Source of the DNA: JBBRYW01 sp038237235
Lineage (GTDB): Bacteria > Actinomycetota > Thermoleophilia > Gaiellales > Gaiellaceae
NCBI GenBank assembly: GCA_038237235.1
Contig: JBBRYW010000037.1
Coordinates: 1 to 24,146, forward strand
Length of the DNA: 24,146 nt
Direction of reading: 5' to 3'
Position 1 is the stretch's first letter. Each line of letters starts with the position of its first letter. The notes beneath the pieces were generated by a model. The model did no database searches. It saw nothing but the letters and a program-made list of their open reading frames with translations, and was not told where the DNA came from. The translations under genes were made by a program, and so were the position numbers. This document shows, in pieces, positions 15,662 to 22,641 of the stretch.

Positions 15662-15690
15662 ATCGTAGGCATTTGCGCCGAGGCCGTCAA
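15662..15690 (-). promoter_or_regulatory. Sigma70-type promoter for the hydrogenase operon
   Basis: On the minus strand TTGACG (15690-15685) is followed after exactly 17 bases by TACGAT (15667-15662), a near-consensus -35/-10 pair for a housekeeping sigma factor. Transcription would start near 15655, leaving a leader of about 31 nt before the hypC GTG and its ribosome binding site. This is the only well-formed promoter I see upstream of the 17-gene coupled run. The match is by eye, not by scoring. Confidence 0.65.
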
Positions 15691-15694
15691 GAAA

Positions 15695-15710
15695 GTGACA
15701 GGAGCGTCAC
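15695..15710. promoter_or_regulatory. Inverted repeat GTGAC-N6-GTCAC, candidate operator
   Basis: Perfect 5-bp arms flank AGGAGC in the divergent hypC/hypF intergenic region, ending 4 bp before the -35 of the hypC promoter. Its centre is about 47 bp upstream of the predicted start, a position usual for class II-like activators. The half-site resembles the CRP/FNR family (GTGA...TCAC), but the GTGA-to-TCAC spacing is 8, not the usual 6, so the regulator is uncertain. Confidence 0.5.
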
Positions 15711-15785
15711 AAACTGCGCCGGTCCGGAGCTCTGACTCGGGCCGATTCGAGGCTCGGTGGGCGCCGCTTCGGCAACAATGCCCGC

Positions 15786-17942
15786 GTGGTGGAAAAGGCC
15801 GAGCAAGCCGGCGAGCGGAGGCGGATGCGGGTCGGCGGCGTCGTGCAGGGCGTCGGCTTCCGGCCCTTCGTCTACGGATTGGCGAGACGCCATCGCCTGG
15901 CCGGGTTCGTCCTGAACGACGGCGGCGGGGTCGTGATCGAAGTCGAAGGGGACGCGTGCACTTTGGACCGGTTCGTCGCCGCGCTTCGTGAAGAGGCTCC
16001 GTCCCTCGCGCGCGTCGAGTCGATCACGATGCAGCCGCTCCCGGTGCTCGGCGATGCCGGGTTCACGATCGCCGCCAGCCAGGCGGGTAGCCGAACCGCC
16101 CTGATCCCCCCCGACGTCGCGACCTGCGACGATTGCGTGCGCGAGCTCTTCGATCCGGCCGACCGGCGGTACCGCTACGCGTTCATCAACTGCACCCAGT
16201 GCGGACCGCGGTTCACGATCGTGCGCGGCATACCCTACGACCGGCCTCTCACGACCATGGCCGAGTTCGTTCTGTGCGGCGACTGCCGGCGCGAGTACGA
16301 GAACCCCGCCGACCGACGCTTCCACGCAGAGCCGATCGCATGCCCGGTCTGCGGGCCGCAGCTGTCGATGCCAATCGAGGAGGCCGTCGCTCTTCTACGG
16401 GGTGGAGCGATCCTGGCTGTCAAAGGGCTTGGCGGCTACCACCTCGCCTGCGACGCGGCCAGCGAGCAGAGCGTTGCCCGTCTGCGCGCTCGCAAGCATC
16501 GGGAGGAGAAGCCCTTCGCGCTGATGGCGCTCTCCCCGTCAGAGCTCTGCCACGTCGGAGAGCCCGATCGTGATTTGCTCGAGTCGGCCGCGCGGCCGAT
16601 CGTCTTGCTGCCGCGACGAACGGATGCGCCACTTGCTCCTTCCGTCGCTCCGGAGACGCCGTGGCTCGGGATCATGCTGCCGTACACGCCGCTGCACCAC
16701 CTCCTCCTAGCCGACTTCGGCGCGCCGCTCGTGATGACGAGCGGCAACCGCTCGGACGAGCCGATCGCGTACGAGGACGATGACGCGCGCGACCGCCTTG
16801 CCGGCATCGCCGACGCGTTTCTGGCCCACGACCGCGCCATCTACCGCCGCTGCGAGGACTCGGTGGTGCGCGCCGCCTTCCCCTTGCGCCGCTCGCGCGG
16901 CTACGTTCCGAGCGCTCTGCCGCTTCCCATCAGCGCCGCCCGTCCGATCGTGGCCGCCGGGGCGCAGCTGAAAAGCACGTTCTGCCTCGCACGCGCGCGT
17001 CAAGCGTTTCTCTCGCCCCACCTCGGCGATCTCGACTCCGAGCTCGCCCTCCGCTCGTTCCGAGCCGATCTCACGCTGCTGCTCGAGATGCTCGGGGTCG
17101 TGCCCGAGATCGTCGCCTGCGACCTGCACCCCGAATATCTGGCGACGAAGTGGGCGCACGAGCAAGAGGCCGAGTTGGTCGAGGTGCAGCACCACCACGC
17201 GCACGCGGCGGCGTGCCTCGCCGAGCACGGAGAGGAGGGGCCCGCGCTCGCGCTCGTCTTCGACGGAACCGGCCTGGGGACGGATGGCACCCTGTGGGGG
17301 GGCGAGCTGCTTCGCTGCGATCTTCGCTCGTTCGAGCGCGTAGCGCATCTCGATCCAGTTCCGCTGCCCGGGGGCGAGGCGGCGATCAGGGAGCCGTGGC
17401 GTATGGCGGCCGTGTACCTCGAGCTGGCAGGCCGGCCCGTTCCGTTCGAGCGCTGGCCGCTCGTGCGTCAGACCCTAAGGGTCAATGCGCCTCTCTCCTC
17501 CGGGATGGGCCGGCTCTTCGACGCAGTCGCCGCACTCCTCGGCGTTCGCGATCGCGTGACCTACGAGGGCCAGGCGGCGATCGAGCTCGAGCAGCTCGCG
17601 GCGGGGGTGGAGGCGGAGGCGTACGCGTGGCGCTTCGGCGACGGTGCGGCACTGGTGGGGACGGTTCACGACGACCTGGCCGCGGGGCGCAAACGGGCCG
17701 AGGTCGCCGCCGCCTTCCACGAGTCGATCGCGGCCGCCGCCGCGGAGGCCTGCGCGGCGGCGGCCGACCCGCGGCTCGTCGTCCTCTCCGGCGGCACGTT
17801 CCAGAACCTGCGGCTGCTGTCGGCCACGACGCGCCGCCTGGAAGCGCTCGGCTTCCGCGCCCTGAGCCACCGCCTCGTGCCGCCGAACGACGGCGGCATC
17901 AGCTACGGGCAGGCCGCGGTCGCTGCGGCGCGTAGCACGTAG
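15786..17942 (+). CDS. hypF: Carbamoyltransferase HypF
   Basis: HypF uses carbamoyl phosphate and ATP to carbamoylate the C-terminal Cys of HypE, the first step of cyanide ligand synthesis. The 718-residue protein shows the complete domain order: acylphosphatase (about 13-95, VVQGVGFRPFVYG), two zinc-finger units (Cys114-x2-Cys117 with Cys136-x2-Cys139, and Cys164-x2-Cys167 with a later CPVC), a YrdC-like domain (about 200-380, with GLGGYHLACDA and KHREEKPFALM), and a Kae1-like domain (about 390-710) with the metal motif HHHAHAA at 469-475 and a VFDGTGLGTDGTLWGGE segment. It starts at GTG 15786, with another GTG one codon later; no strong ribosome binding site is seen. It is divergent from the hydrogenase operon and shares its 161-bp regulatory gap. 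Confidence 0.97.
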   Translation: MVEKAEQAGERRRMRVGGVVQGVGFRPFVYGLARRHRLAGFVLNDGGGVVIEVEGDACTLDRFVAALREEAPSLARVESITMQPLPVLGDAGFTIAASQAGSRTALIPPDVATCDDCVRELFDPADRRYRYAFINCTQCGPRFTIVRGIPYDRPLTTMAEFVLCGDCRREYENPADRRFHAEPIACPVCGPQLSMPIEEAVALLRGGAILAVKGLGGYHLACDAASEQSVARLRARKHREEKPFALMALSPSELCHVGEPDRDLLESAARPIVLLPRRTDAPLAPSVAPETPWLGIMLPYTPLHHLLLADFGAPLVMTSGNRSDEPIAYEDDDARDRLAGIADAFLAHDRAIYRRCEDSVVRAAFPLRRSRGYVPSALPLPISAARPIVAAGAQLKSTFCLARARQAFLSPHLGDLDSELALRSFRADLTLLLEMLGVVPEIVACDLHPEYLATKWAHEQEAELVEVQHHHAHAAACLAEHGEEGPALALVFDGTGLGTDGTLWGGELLRCDLRSFERVAHLDPVPLPGGEAAIREPWRMAAVYLELAGRPVPFERWPLVRQTLRVNAPLSSGMGRLFDAVAALLGVRDRVTYEGQAAIELEQLAAGVEAEAYAWRFGDGAALVGTVHDDLAAGRKRAEVAAAFHESIAAAAAEACAAAADPRLVVLSGGTFQNLRLLSATTRRLEALGFRALSHRLVPPNDGGISYGQAAVAAARST

Positions 17943-17972
17943 CTTGACGAAGCGTTAGCGCCCCCCAGCCAT

Positions 17973-18002
17973 CCGAGCCGCGGGATCGTGTCCCGCGCTC
18001 GG
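17973..18002. terminator. Hairpin between convergent hypF and toxin genes
   Basis: CCGAGC-C-GCGGGA pairs with TCCCGC-GCTCGG across the loop TCGTG: 12 GC-rich base pairs with one bulged C. It lies 31 bp after the hypF stop and 31 bp before the end of the convergent PIN toxin gene, so it could stop transcription from both sides. No T-run follows in either direction, which is common for high-GC actinobacterial terminators. Confidence 0.5.
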
Positions 18003-18032
18003 CTCGATCTCGCGCGTCATCGTCTCCATCGC

Positions 18033-18434
18033 TCAGCGGATGGTTTGCACCTGGACGCCGAGATCCAGCTCGAGCCATGCCCGGTCCGCGGTGAGGGCAG
18101 GCAGTCCGAGTCGCCGAGCGAGCCCGAGGCAGGCTCGGTCCCCGAGCGATAACCCGACCTGCCGCGTGGGGCCCCAAAGGGCTGCCGCCTGCTCGGCGTC
18201 TTCGACCGTGAACGGCACGATCTCGAGCCCGAGTGCCTCCACGTCGCCACGTCGCCACGTAGATCGTCGACGTCGATACCGCTGGCGAGCGAGCGTTGCT
18301 GGGACCTCCGACCAGTTGACGGTCGAGATGGCGCCGTTCTCGAGCGCCTCCTCGACGGTCTCTGCGCCCGGCTCGGCATGCAGGAGTGCGAGAAGTGCGG
18401 AGGCGTCGACGACCCAGCCGCGAGCTTCCCTCAC
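18033..18434 (-). CDS. vapC: VapC-type PIN-domain toxin, internally altered
   Basis: PIN toxins are Mg2+-dependent ribonucleases. The acidic residues expected in the active site are visible in VVDAS (about 8-12), NWSEV (about 45-49), LSLGDRA and TADRAW. The start is GTG at 18434, overlapping the antitoxin stop as GTGA. Between about residues 52 and 67 the frame yields an odd Arg-rich stretch (RQRYRRRRSTWRRGDV). In the alternative frame the same DNA reads SGIDVDDLRGDV, which is what VapC proteins of this kind carry here. Two short tandem repeats, 4-bp at 18285-18295 and 8-bp at 18239-18260, together add 12 bases; removing one unit of each restores ATLASGIDVDDLRGDVEALG. The gene therefore stays open but with a scrambled helix and is probably impaired. 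Confidence 0.8.
   Translation of the reverse strand: MREARGWVVDASALLALLHAEPGAETVEEALENGAISTVNWSEVPATLARQRYRRRRSTWRRGDVEALGLEIVPFTVEDAEQAAALWGPTRQVGLSLGDRACLGLARRLGLPALTADRAWLELDLGVQVQTIR
18239..18260. repeat. 8-bp tandem repeat inside the PIN gene
   Basis: CGCCACGT is repeated with period 8 (CCACGT, CGCCACGT, CGCCACGT; 2.75 units). An extra unit shifts the reading frame, and removing one returns the gene to the frame expected for VapC. This fits replication slippage. Confidence 0.8.
18285..18295. repeat. 4-bp tandem repeat inside the PIN gene
   Basis: GCGAGCGAGCG is a period-4 repeat of 2.75 units. Removing one unit joins ...PATLA directly to SGIDVDDLRGDV in the toxin frame, so this is the likely site of the first of two compensating frame changes. 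Confidence 0.7.
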
Positions 18435-18695
18435 GCGCCGCTCTCGCGCTCCGATTCTTCGCGCCGGTGCCGAATGAGCTCGTCGGCGAGACTGACGGCC
18501 TGGGGAATGCGCGCGTAACGGCTGCGTGCCCGCGCCAGAATCCCGTCCCGGCGCTCGAGCACAAGACGATCCCCCTTTGGCTCGTGCAACGAGGACATCA
18601 CCTGCTTCGATGCCGAGTCGCCGTCTCAGCGGCGCGGGCACGACAAGTCGTCCCTGAGGCCCGACAGTAACCTCGATCGTCTCTCGATCTGCCAT
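18431..18695 (-). pseudogene. vapB: AbrB/VapB-type antitoxin, frameshifted in a G5 run
   Basis: The N-terminal 43 codons encode a clear AbrB/SpoVT swapped-hairpin domain (TIEVTVGPQGRLVVPAPLRR and then RLGIEAGDVLVARAKG), preceded by a GAGGAA ribosome binding site. The frame then fails at a run of five G (plus strand C at 18571-18575). With four G the frame continues as DRLVLERRDGILARARSRYA and onward to ESGA and a TGA at 18433-18431, giving an 87-residue antitoxin whose stop overlaps the toxin GTG. As written, the +1 instead puts the antitoxin start in frame with the toxin, producing a 220-aa fusion frame with an unlikely linker. It may be real decay, phase variation or a sequence error. Confidence 0.8.
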
Positions 18696-18842
18696 CGCTT
18701 CCTCAGCTGCACGGGATCTTGGCAGACGCCGACAAGCCGAAGGCGCCGACGAAGACCGCTCCCGCGAAGTAGTCGCGGCACCTCGCCTGCCTGGGCGGTT
18801 GGTGCTGCGTGCATCCCACCCTTCTTGTCATGCCGTCCGGAG

Positions 18843-18864
18843 CGGCTGCGATCCTACGCAGCCG
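18843..18864. repeat. 8-bp inverted repeat abutting a start codon
   Basis: The perfect arms CGGCTGCG and CGCAGCCG flank ATCCTA, and the second arm ends on the base before the ATG of the next gene. No Shine-Dalgarno sequence is visible there. It could be an operator or a translation-blocking hairpin. Confidence 0.6.
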
Positions 18865-19194
18865 ATGGACGACAGGAAGCAGGAACTCTCGAATGAGTTG
18901 GAGCGGTACTACCGGGCCTGCGGCTGGCCCGTCGAGCGGGCCGTCGACGGCACGATCCGAGCAGTAGGGACCGGCGGCGTCACGTGGATCGGCATGGCTG
19001 TGGTCGCGGAAGACCTGTCATCCGACGAGTTCCCCGCGCGCCTGCTTGAGTTGAGCAACGTGCGCATGGGAGACGACGGCGCCCGCTGCCCGTTCGAGCT
19101 GTTGCCCGACGCCGAGTGCGCTGGCGAGTTGCATTCACTCGTGCACCGCCTCCAGTTGACGGAGCGCGTCTCGGTTTACTCGCTCGCCGCCTGA
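18865..19194 (+). CDS. Hypothetical protein, 109 aa
   Basis: I do not recognise the family. The protein is soluble and acidic, with an N-terminal helix (DRKQELSNELERYYRACGWP), a central strand-rich part (GTIRAVGTGGVTWIGMAVVA) and a C-terminal helix, an alpha/beta layout common to small conserved hypothetical proteins. ATG at 18865 is chosen because coding character begins here; a longer frame from 18799 adds a Cys/Pro-rich, implausible stretch. No Shine-Dalgarno precedes it, only an inverted repeat, so the start or a leaderless transcript is uncertain. Its 3' end overlaps the convergent restriction gene by 19 bp. Confidence 0.6.
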   Translation: MDDRKQELSNELERYYRACGWPVERAVDGTIRAVGTGGVTWIGMAVVAEDLSSDEFPARLLELSNVRMGDDGARCPFELLPDAECAGELHSLVHRLQLTERVSVYSLAA

Positions 19195-22170
19195 GCTGGC
19201 CCTTCGGCACGGCCGACCGTGCCGTAGAAGCGACGGATCGTGTCGCGAGAGTTTCGGATGTCGAACAGGTCGAAGACCAGCTCGTCGATCTCGTCACGGA
19301 ACTCTTGGATGTCTGCGTCGGGATCGAATTTCAGCAGCTCGATGATTGCCTCGATCCTCTCGACCACGGCGGCTTGCGCCTCCGGACCGGGCCGCCGGTA
19401 CGGCAGCTTCTCGACGTAGCCCACGTCAGCCGTCGCCGTTGTGTTGACGATCTTCTTCATGAAGTAGGTCGCGAGGGCGGAGTTCAGGTATCCGAGGATG
19501 AAGAGTTCGTTCTGCGTTTCATCCTCCACGAAGATCGCGCTGCCCTTGTGGCCGAAGATCCAGCCGGCTGGGAGCAATCGAACCGAGACGCGGCCGCTGG
19601 AGACAACCGAGTAGGTCAGCCCTGGGCGGAAGTAGAAGTCGCGGTTCTGGAATCGAGGCCGTCGCGGCGTGGCCGCCGGGAGCCCATCGCGCCGGGTCAG
19701 CTCGGCGACTGATTCCTCTGACCAGTCGATTGCGGTCTCGATCGCCTTCCAGTAGTCGCCGTATCCTCCGCCCTTCGCGAAAGAGACCCAATACGGTTTC
19801 GAGGCCGAGATTCCCGCTCGCTGCTCGGGTTCGCTGATCGCCGCCGCGATGCCGACCTGCACGACGCGCGGATCGTCAGCAGTAGCGAGGAATCGTGCGT
19901 CGTCGGCGGTTGCCAGCCCTTGCCGACCCCGAGCGACGTCGCGGATGCGAGCCGAGGCTCTTGCAGCCTCGAACACCTCTCGCGGCACACCCACGAAGAA
20001 CGGCGTCTCCGGTAGCGCCTCGTACTCCTCCTGGCGGAGCTCTATCACCTTCTCGGCCGGCGGAGTCGAGAAGTCGGCAGGCTCGCGAATGTAATCGACG
20101 AGCCGCATCACGCTGGCGCGCCGAGCCTCCCCATCCGAGCACTTCTCGAGCGTCGTGATCGCCATGCCAGCAAACTGGAAGCTGACGCCCTCAAAGTGGC
20201 GCGTATCGGTCAGCAGGATCTCGACGATCTTGCAACGGTCGAGGATGTGACGCCGAAGGAGCGCGTGCGTTGTGAGCGTGCGGAAGCTGTCGTTCGTGAT
20301 CAGGCACAGGCGGCCCCCTTCTCGGAGCCGCTCGATGCCGCTGGCGAAGAACATCGAGTACGTGTCGGCGTCGCCCGTGCCGAGGCTGCCGGCCCGGCGA
20401 TCGGTCTCGCGTTGGCCGTAGAGCCGCGCGTACGCATGCCGCGTACTCAGGCTTGCGGGCTCCGTAGGGCGGGTTCCCGATGACGGCATCGAACTCGAGC
20501 TCGTCGATCGGAGCGAGCTCGTCGATCCGTGGATCGACGGCGACCGCTCGCTCGGCTTCGCTGAACAGCTCGCGCTGTGGACGCTCAGGCGAGTGCAGGA
20601 GCATGTCGTGGACGAAGAGGTTTGGCGCCGTACCGGTCTCGTGCTCGTCGAGCAGGAAGAGCCGTATGGCAGAAAGCGACGTCGCGAAGCTATCGATGTC
20701 GCCGCCGTAGAGCTGCTGGCCGACGATGAGCCTGTAGATGTCTGGCTCCGCATACCCCTGCGCGCGGTACAGCCCAACGAGGTGCTCGTAGAGCGTCTCG
20801 AGAAAATGCCCCGATCCCATGCACGGGTCGAGCACGCGCGAGCTCTCCGTCAGCGCGAGCTTGCGAACCATGTACTCGACATCACCGTGCGGCGTGTAGA
20901 AGGCCCCGAGGCGTGCCTGCTGCGGGCGCCGTCTACGAGACGAGAGCAGGCCCTGGTAGATGTCACCCACGTGCCGGTTGGTGAGGCGCGAGAAGCTCTT
21001 CGTCGAGAGGTCGTAGACGAGCTCAGCCAGTGTCTCCTTGCCGGGACGGAAGTAGTCGTAGGCGTCCTCCCGGTAGACGAGCGGGAACTTCTCCTCCGCG
21101 AAGTCGAACGCAACGCGGATCAGCTCCCACCAGTTGTTCTGCTCGATCACGCGCTCGCGAATGTCCGAAGCGAGCTCATGGCGAAGCGATTGGTAGGCGT
21201 GCTCTTCCTCGGGCCGCCAAGTACCCGCCGTGTCGCGGATCTTCCGCCGCAGCATTCCGAGGAAGACGGCGGCGGTCGTCGGCGTCGTCTCCGAGCGCGT
21301 CGTCGGTAGAAACTCCCGCATGATCCGGTAGAAGCCGGGCAGGTTCCGGTCCTCGCAGAGGCTCAGAAAGAAGACCTTGTTCAGGTAGTTGAGCGCAGCC
21401 TGCGTCACCATCTCCTCGACGACCTGCGCCGGTCTCCCGACCTCGGCCAGCTTGCGGTCGTAGAGTTGCCTGAGTCGTCCCCGTGCAGCGGGGTTGTCGC
21501 TGAGCCACCGCCCGAACGAGGTGAGGATCTGCGGCGGGTTGTCGGACACGACCTGCACACCGTGCGCGACCGGCTGACGCATGTCGTCCTCGATGCGGTC
21601 GAGGTGGTGGAGCAGGATCTCGAGGAGACGATCCCTCGTAACCTCCTCCAGCGCGAATGCGCCTCTGAGCTGGAACTCCCTGACTCGGTCCCAGCCCCAG
21701 ATCTCGTCGAGCTCCTCGTATTCGGCCTCTCCGAGGAGGGACGGATCAGCCACGGTCTTCCGGCGGAAGAACCGGTTTCGCTCGGGCTTGCCGCAGTAGA
21801 GGATCAGGAACGGCGGCGGTACGGCGAAGTCCTCGCTGCGGGCGTAGTCGGCGAGCTGGCCCTTTGCGCGCTCCCATTCAGCCGGTGCGTCGAGCGCCGC
21901 GTACCGCTTCAGCTCGCAGAGCACGACGGGGGAGTTGCCGATCAGGTAGAGGCCGTCGTATCGACCGGTGGCCCGCCCGGACTTCAGGCGACGCACGGCG
22001 AGCGTCCTCTGCTCGACGAAGTACTCGCCGTCTGCCTGTCGGCTCGGACGCGGCGGGTAGCGGAGCGCCGTCATGTCCGGCTCGAACAGCGTCGAGTGGA
22101 CGTCGGCTTCGCTGTAGCGTTGCTTCTGCGCCTCGGGGACGTCGAGACTCGGCAGGCGGAGTGGGTTCAG
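19176..22170 (-). pseudogene. Type IIG-like restriction-modification protein, frameshifted
   Basis: The two reading frames together give about 990 residues typical of a single-chain restriction/N6-adenine methylase. An N-terminal PD-(D/E)xK-like nuclease has Asp in RYDGLYLI and Glu-x-Lys in CELKRY. A helical connector follows, then the methylase with SAM motif DPCMGSGHF and catalytic NPPYG, and a C-terminal target-recognition region (for example RFQNRDFYFRPG and FILGYLNSALATYFMKK). The frame breaks at about 20427-20446, right after NPPYGARKPEYA; the second half resumes as YARLYGQRE. Removing 13 bases bounded by a 7-bp direct repeat, or one base, restores it. The best start is CTG at 22170, with GGAGG 8 nt upstream and protein starting NPLRLPSLD. 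No ATG, GTG or TTG is well placed, and the ATG at 22272 lies in non-coding-looking sequence. Confidence 0.8.
20427..20446. repeat. 7-bp direct repeat at the methylase frameshift
   Basis: CGCGTAC occurs twice, flanking the 6-bp palindrome GCATGC (period 13). The frame of the restriction-modification gene changes exactly here. Loss of one repeat plus the 6 bp restores the frame, so it looks like a duplication or an excision footprint. Confidence 0.7.
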
Positions 22171-22470
22171 GGCGCACGCCTCCGAGCGTAGGCAGGAGTC
22201 GTGTGATGTCTCTGTGCCGTCACGCTGCCGATTCTCGCAGGCGCGTCGGTTCGACTCCGAGGCCGACGGCATCGCTCCTCGTGGCTGGCGATCGAGAGCT
22301 GCTATGGCGTCAACCGGCTCTGCGAGTTCGCCGCGTCTGGATCGAGTTGTCCGGGCTGGCGAAATCGCGAGGACAGCACCGGGGACAGCACCGAACGCGC
22401 GCGGGCGGCATCTCCGGCACGCATGGCTCACGCAACCATGCAGGTTGGCGCTCCACGCCGAGGTTCGTGA
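22171..22470. other. Intergenic region between restriction gene and tRNA
   Basis: This 300-bp stretch has no gene I can support; frames crossing it give Arg/Ser/Ala-rich, unstructured translations. It holds the ribosome binding site of the restriction gene (cctcc at 22179-22183 on the plus strand) and a 12-bp tandem repeat. I see no integrase, and no second copy of the tRNA 3' end that would mark an attachment site. Confidence 0.5.
22371..22394. repeat. 12-bp tandem repeat, two units
   Basis: GGACAGCACCGG is followed directly by GGACAGCACCGA. It lies in the gene-free stretch between the restriction gene and the tRNA. No function can be assigned. Confidence 0.6.
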
Positions 22471-22543
22471 TGCGCCTGGCAGGAATCGAACCTGCGACCT
22501 CGCGCTCCGGAGGCGCGCGCTCTATCCCCTGAGCTACAGGCGC
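22471..22543 (-). tRNA. tRNA-Arg (anticodon CCG)
   Basis: The minus strand folds as a complete cloverleaf. The acceptor GCGCCTG pairs with CAGGCGC, the D arm has GCTC/GAGC, the anticodon stem CGCGC/GCGCG holds the loop CTCCGGA with anticodon CCG, the variable loop has 5 nt, and the T arm GCAGG/CCTGC holds TTCGAAT. The discriminator is A and CCA is not encoded. It reads CGG codons, frequent in high-GC genomes. Confidence 0.95.
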
Positions 22544-22553
22544 TTGCAGGCTC

Positions 22554-22559
22554 AGTGTA
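22554..22559 (-). promoter_or_regulatory. -10 element for tRNA-Arg
   Basis: TACACT on the minus strand lies 10 bases before the mature tRNA 5' end and fits the TAnnnT consensus. No TTGACA-like -35 is visible at 16-18 bp spacing (GGCCGG there). Confidence 0.35.
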
Positions 22560-22590
22560 CCGCCGTCACTCGCGCGCCGGCCTCCCGATG

Positions 22591-22611
22591 CGTCGGCGCC
22601 GGGGGCCGACG
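22591..22611. repeat. 7-bp inverted repeat between tRNA and epimerase genes
   Basis: CGTCGGC and GCCGACG flank a 7-nt GC-rich loop in the divergent gap. In DNA this GC-rich it may be chance. It could act on either gene as an operator or hairpin. Confidence 0.3.
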
Positions 22612-22641
22612 ACGAAGGCGAGCAACTAGGGTTGATGGTCA

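Noticed and set aside
15695..15710. Standard CRP/FNR site
   Set aside because: GTGA and TCAC are 8 bases apart instead of 6, so it is kept only as an unassigned inverted repeat.
15774..15779. AACAAT as a -10 for a leaderless hypF transcript
   Set aside because: Only 4 of 6 bases match and there is no -35 at the right spacing, so I do not list it.
18033..18695. A single 220-aa open frame joining an AbrB-like start to a PIN domain, as a natural fusion
   Set aside because: The linker is low-complexity Arg/Ala/Ser sequence. The shifted frame encodes a normal antitoxin C terminus ending in a GTGA overlap with the toxin, so two genes plus a frameshift explain it better.
20191..22431. Upstream extension of the restriction gene to 22431
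   Set aside because: The first 85 codons lack coding character, and a Shine-Dalgarno at 22179-22183 points to a start at 22170.
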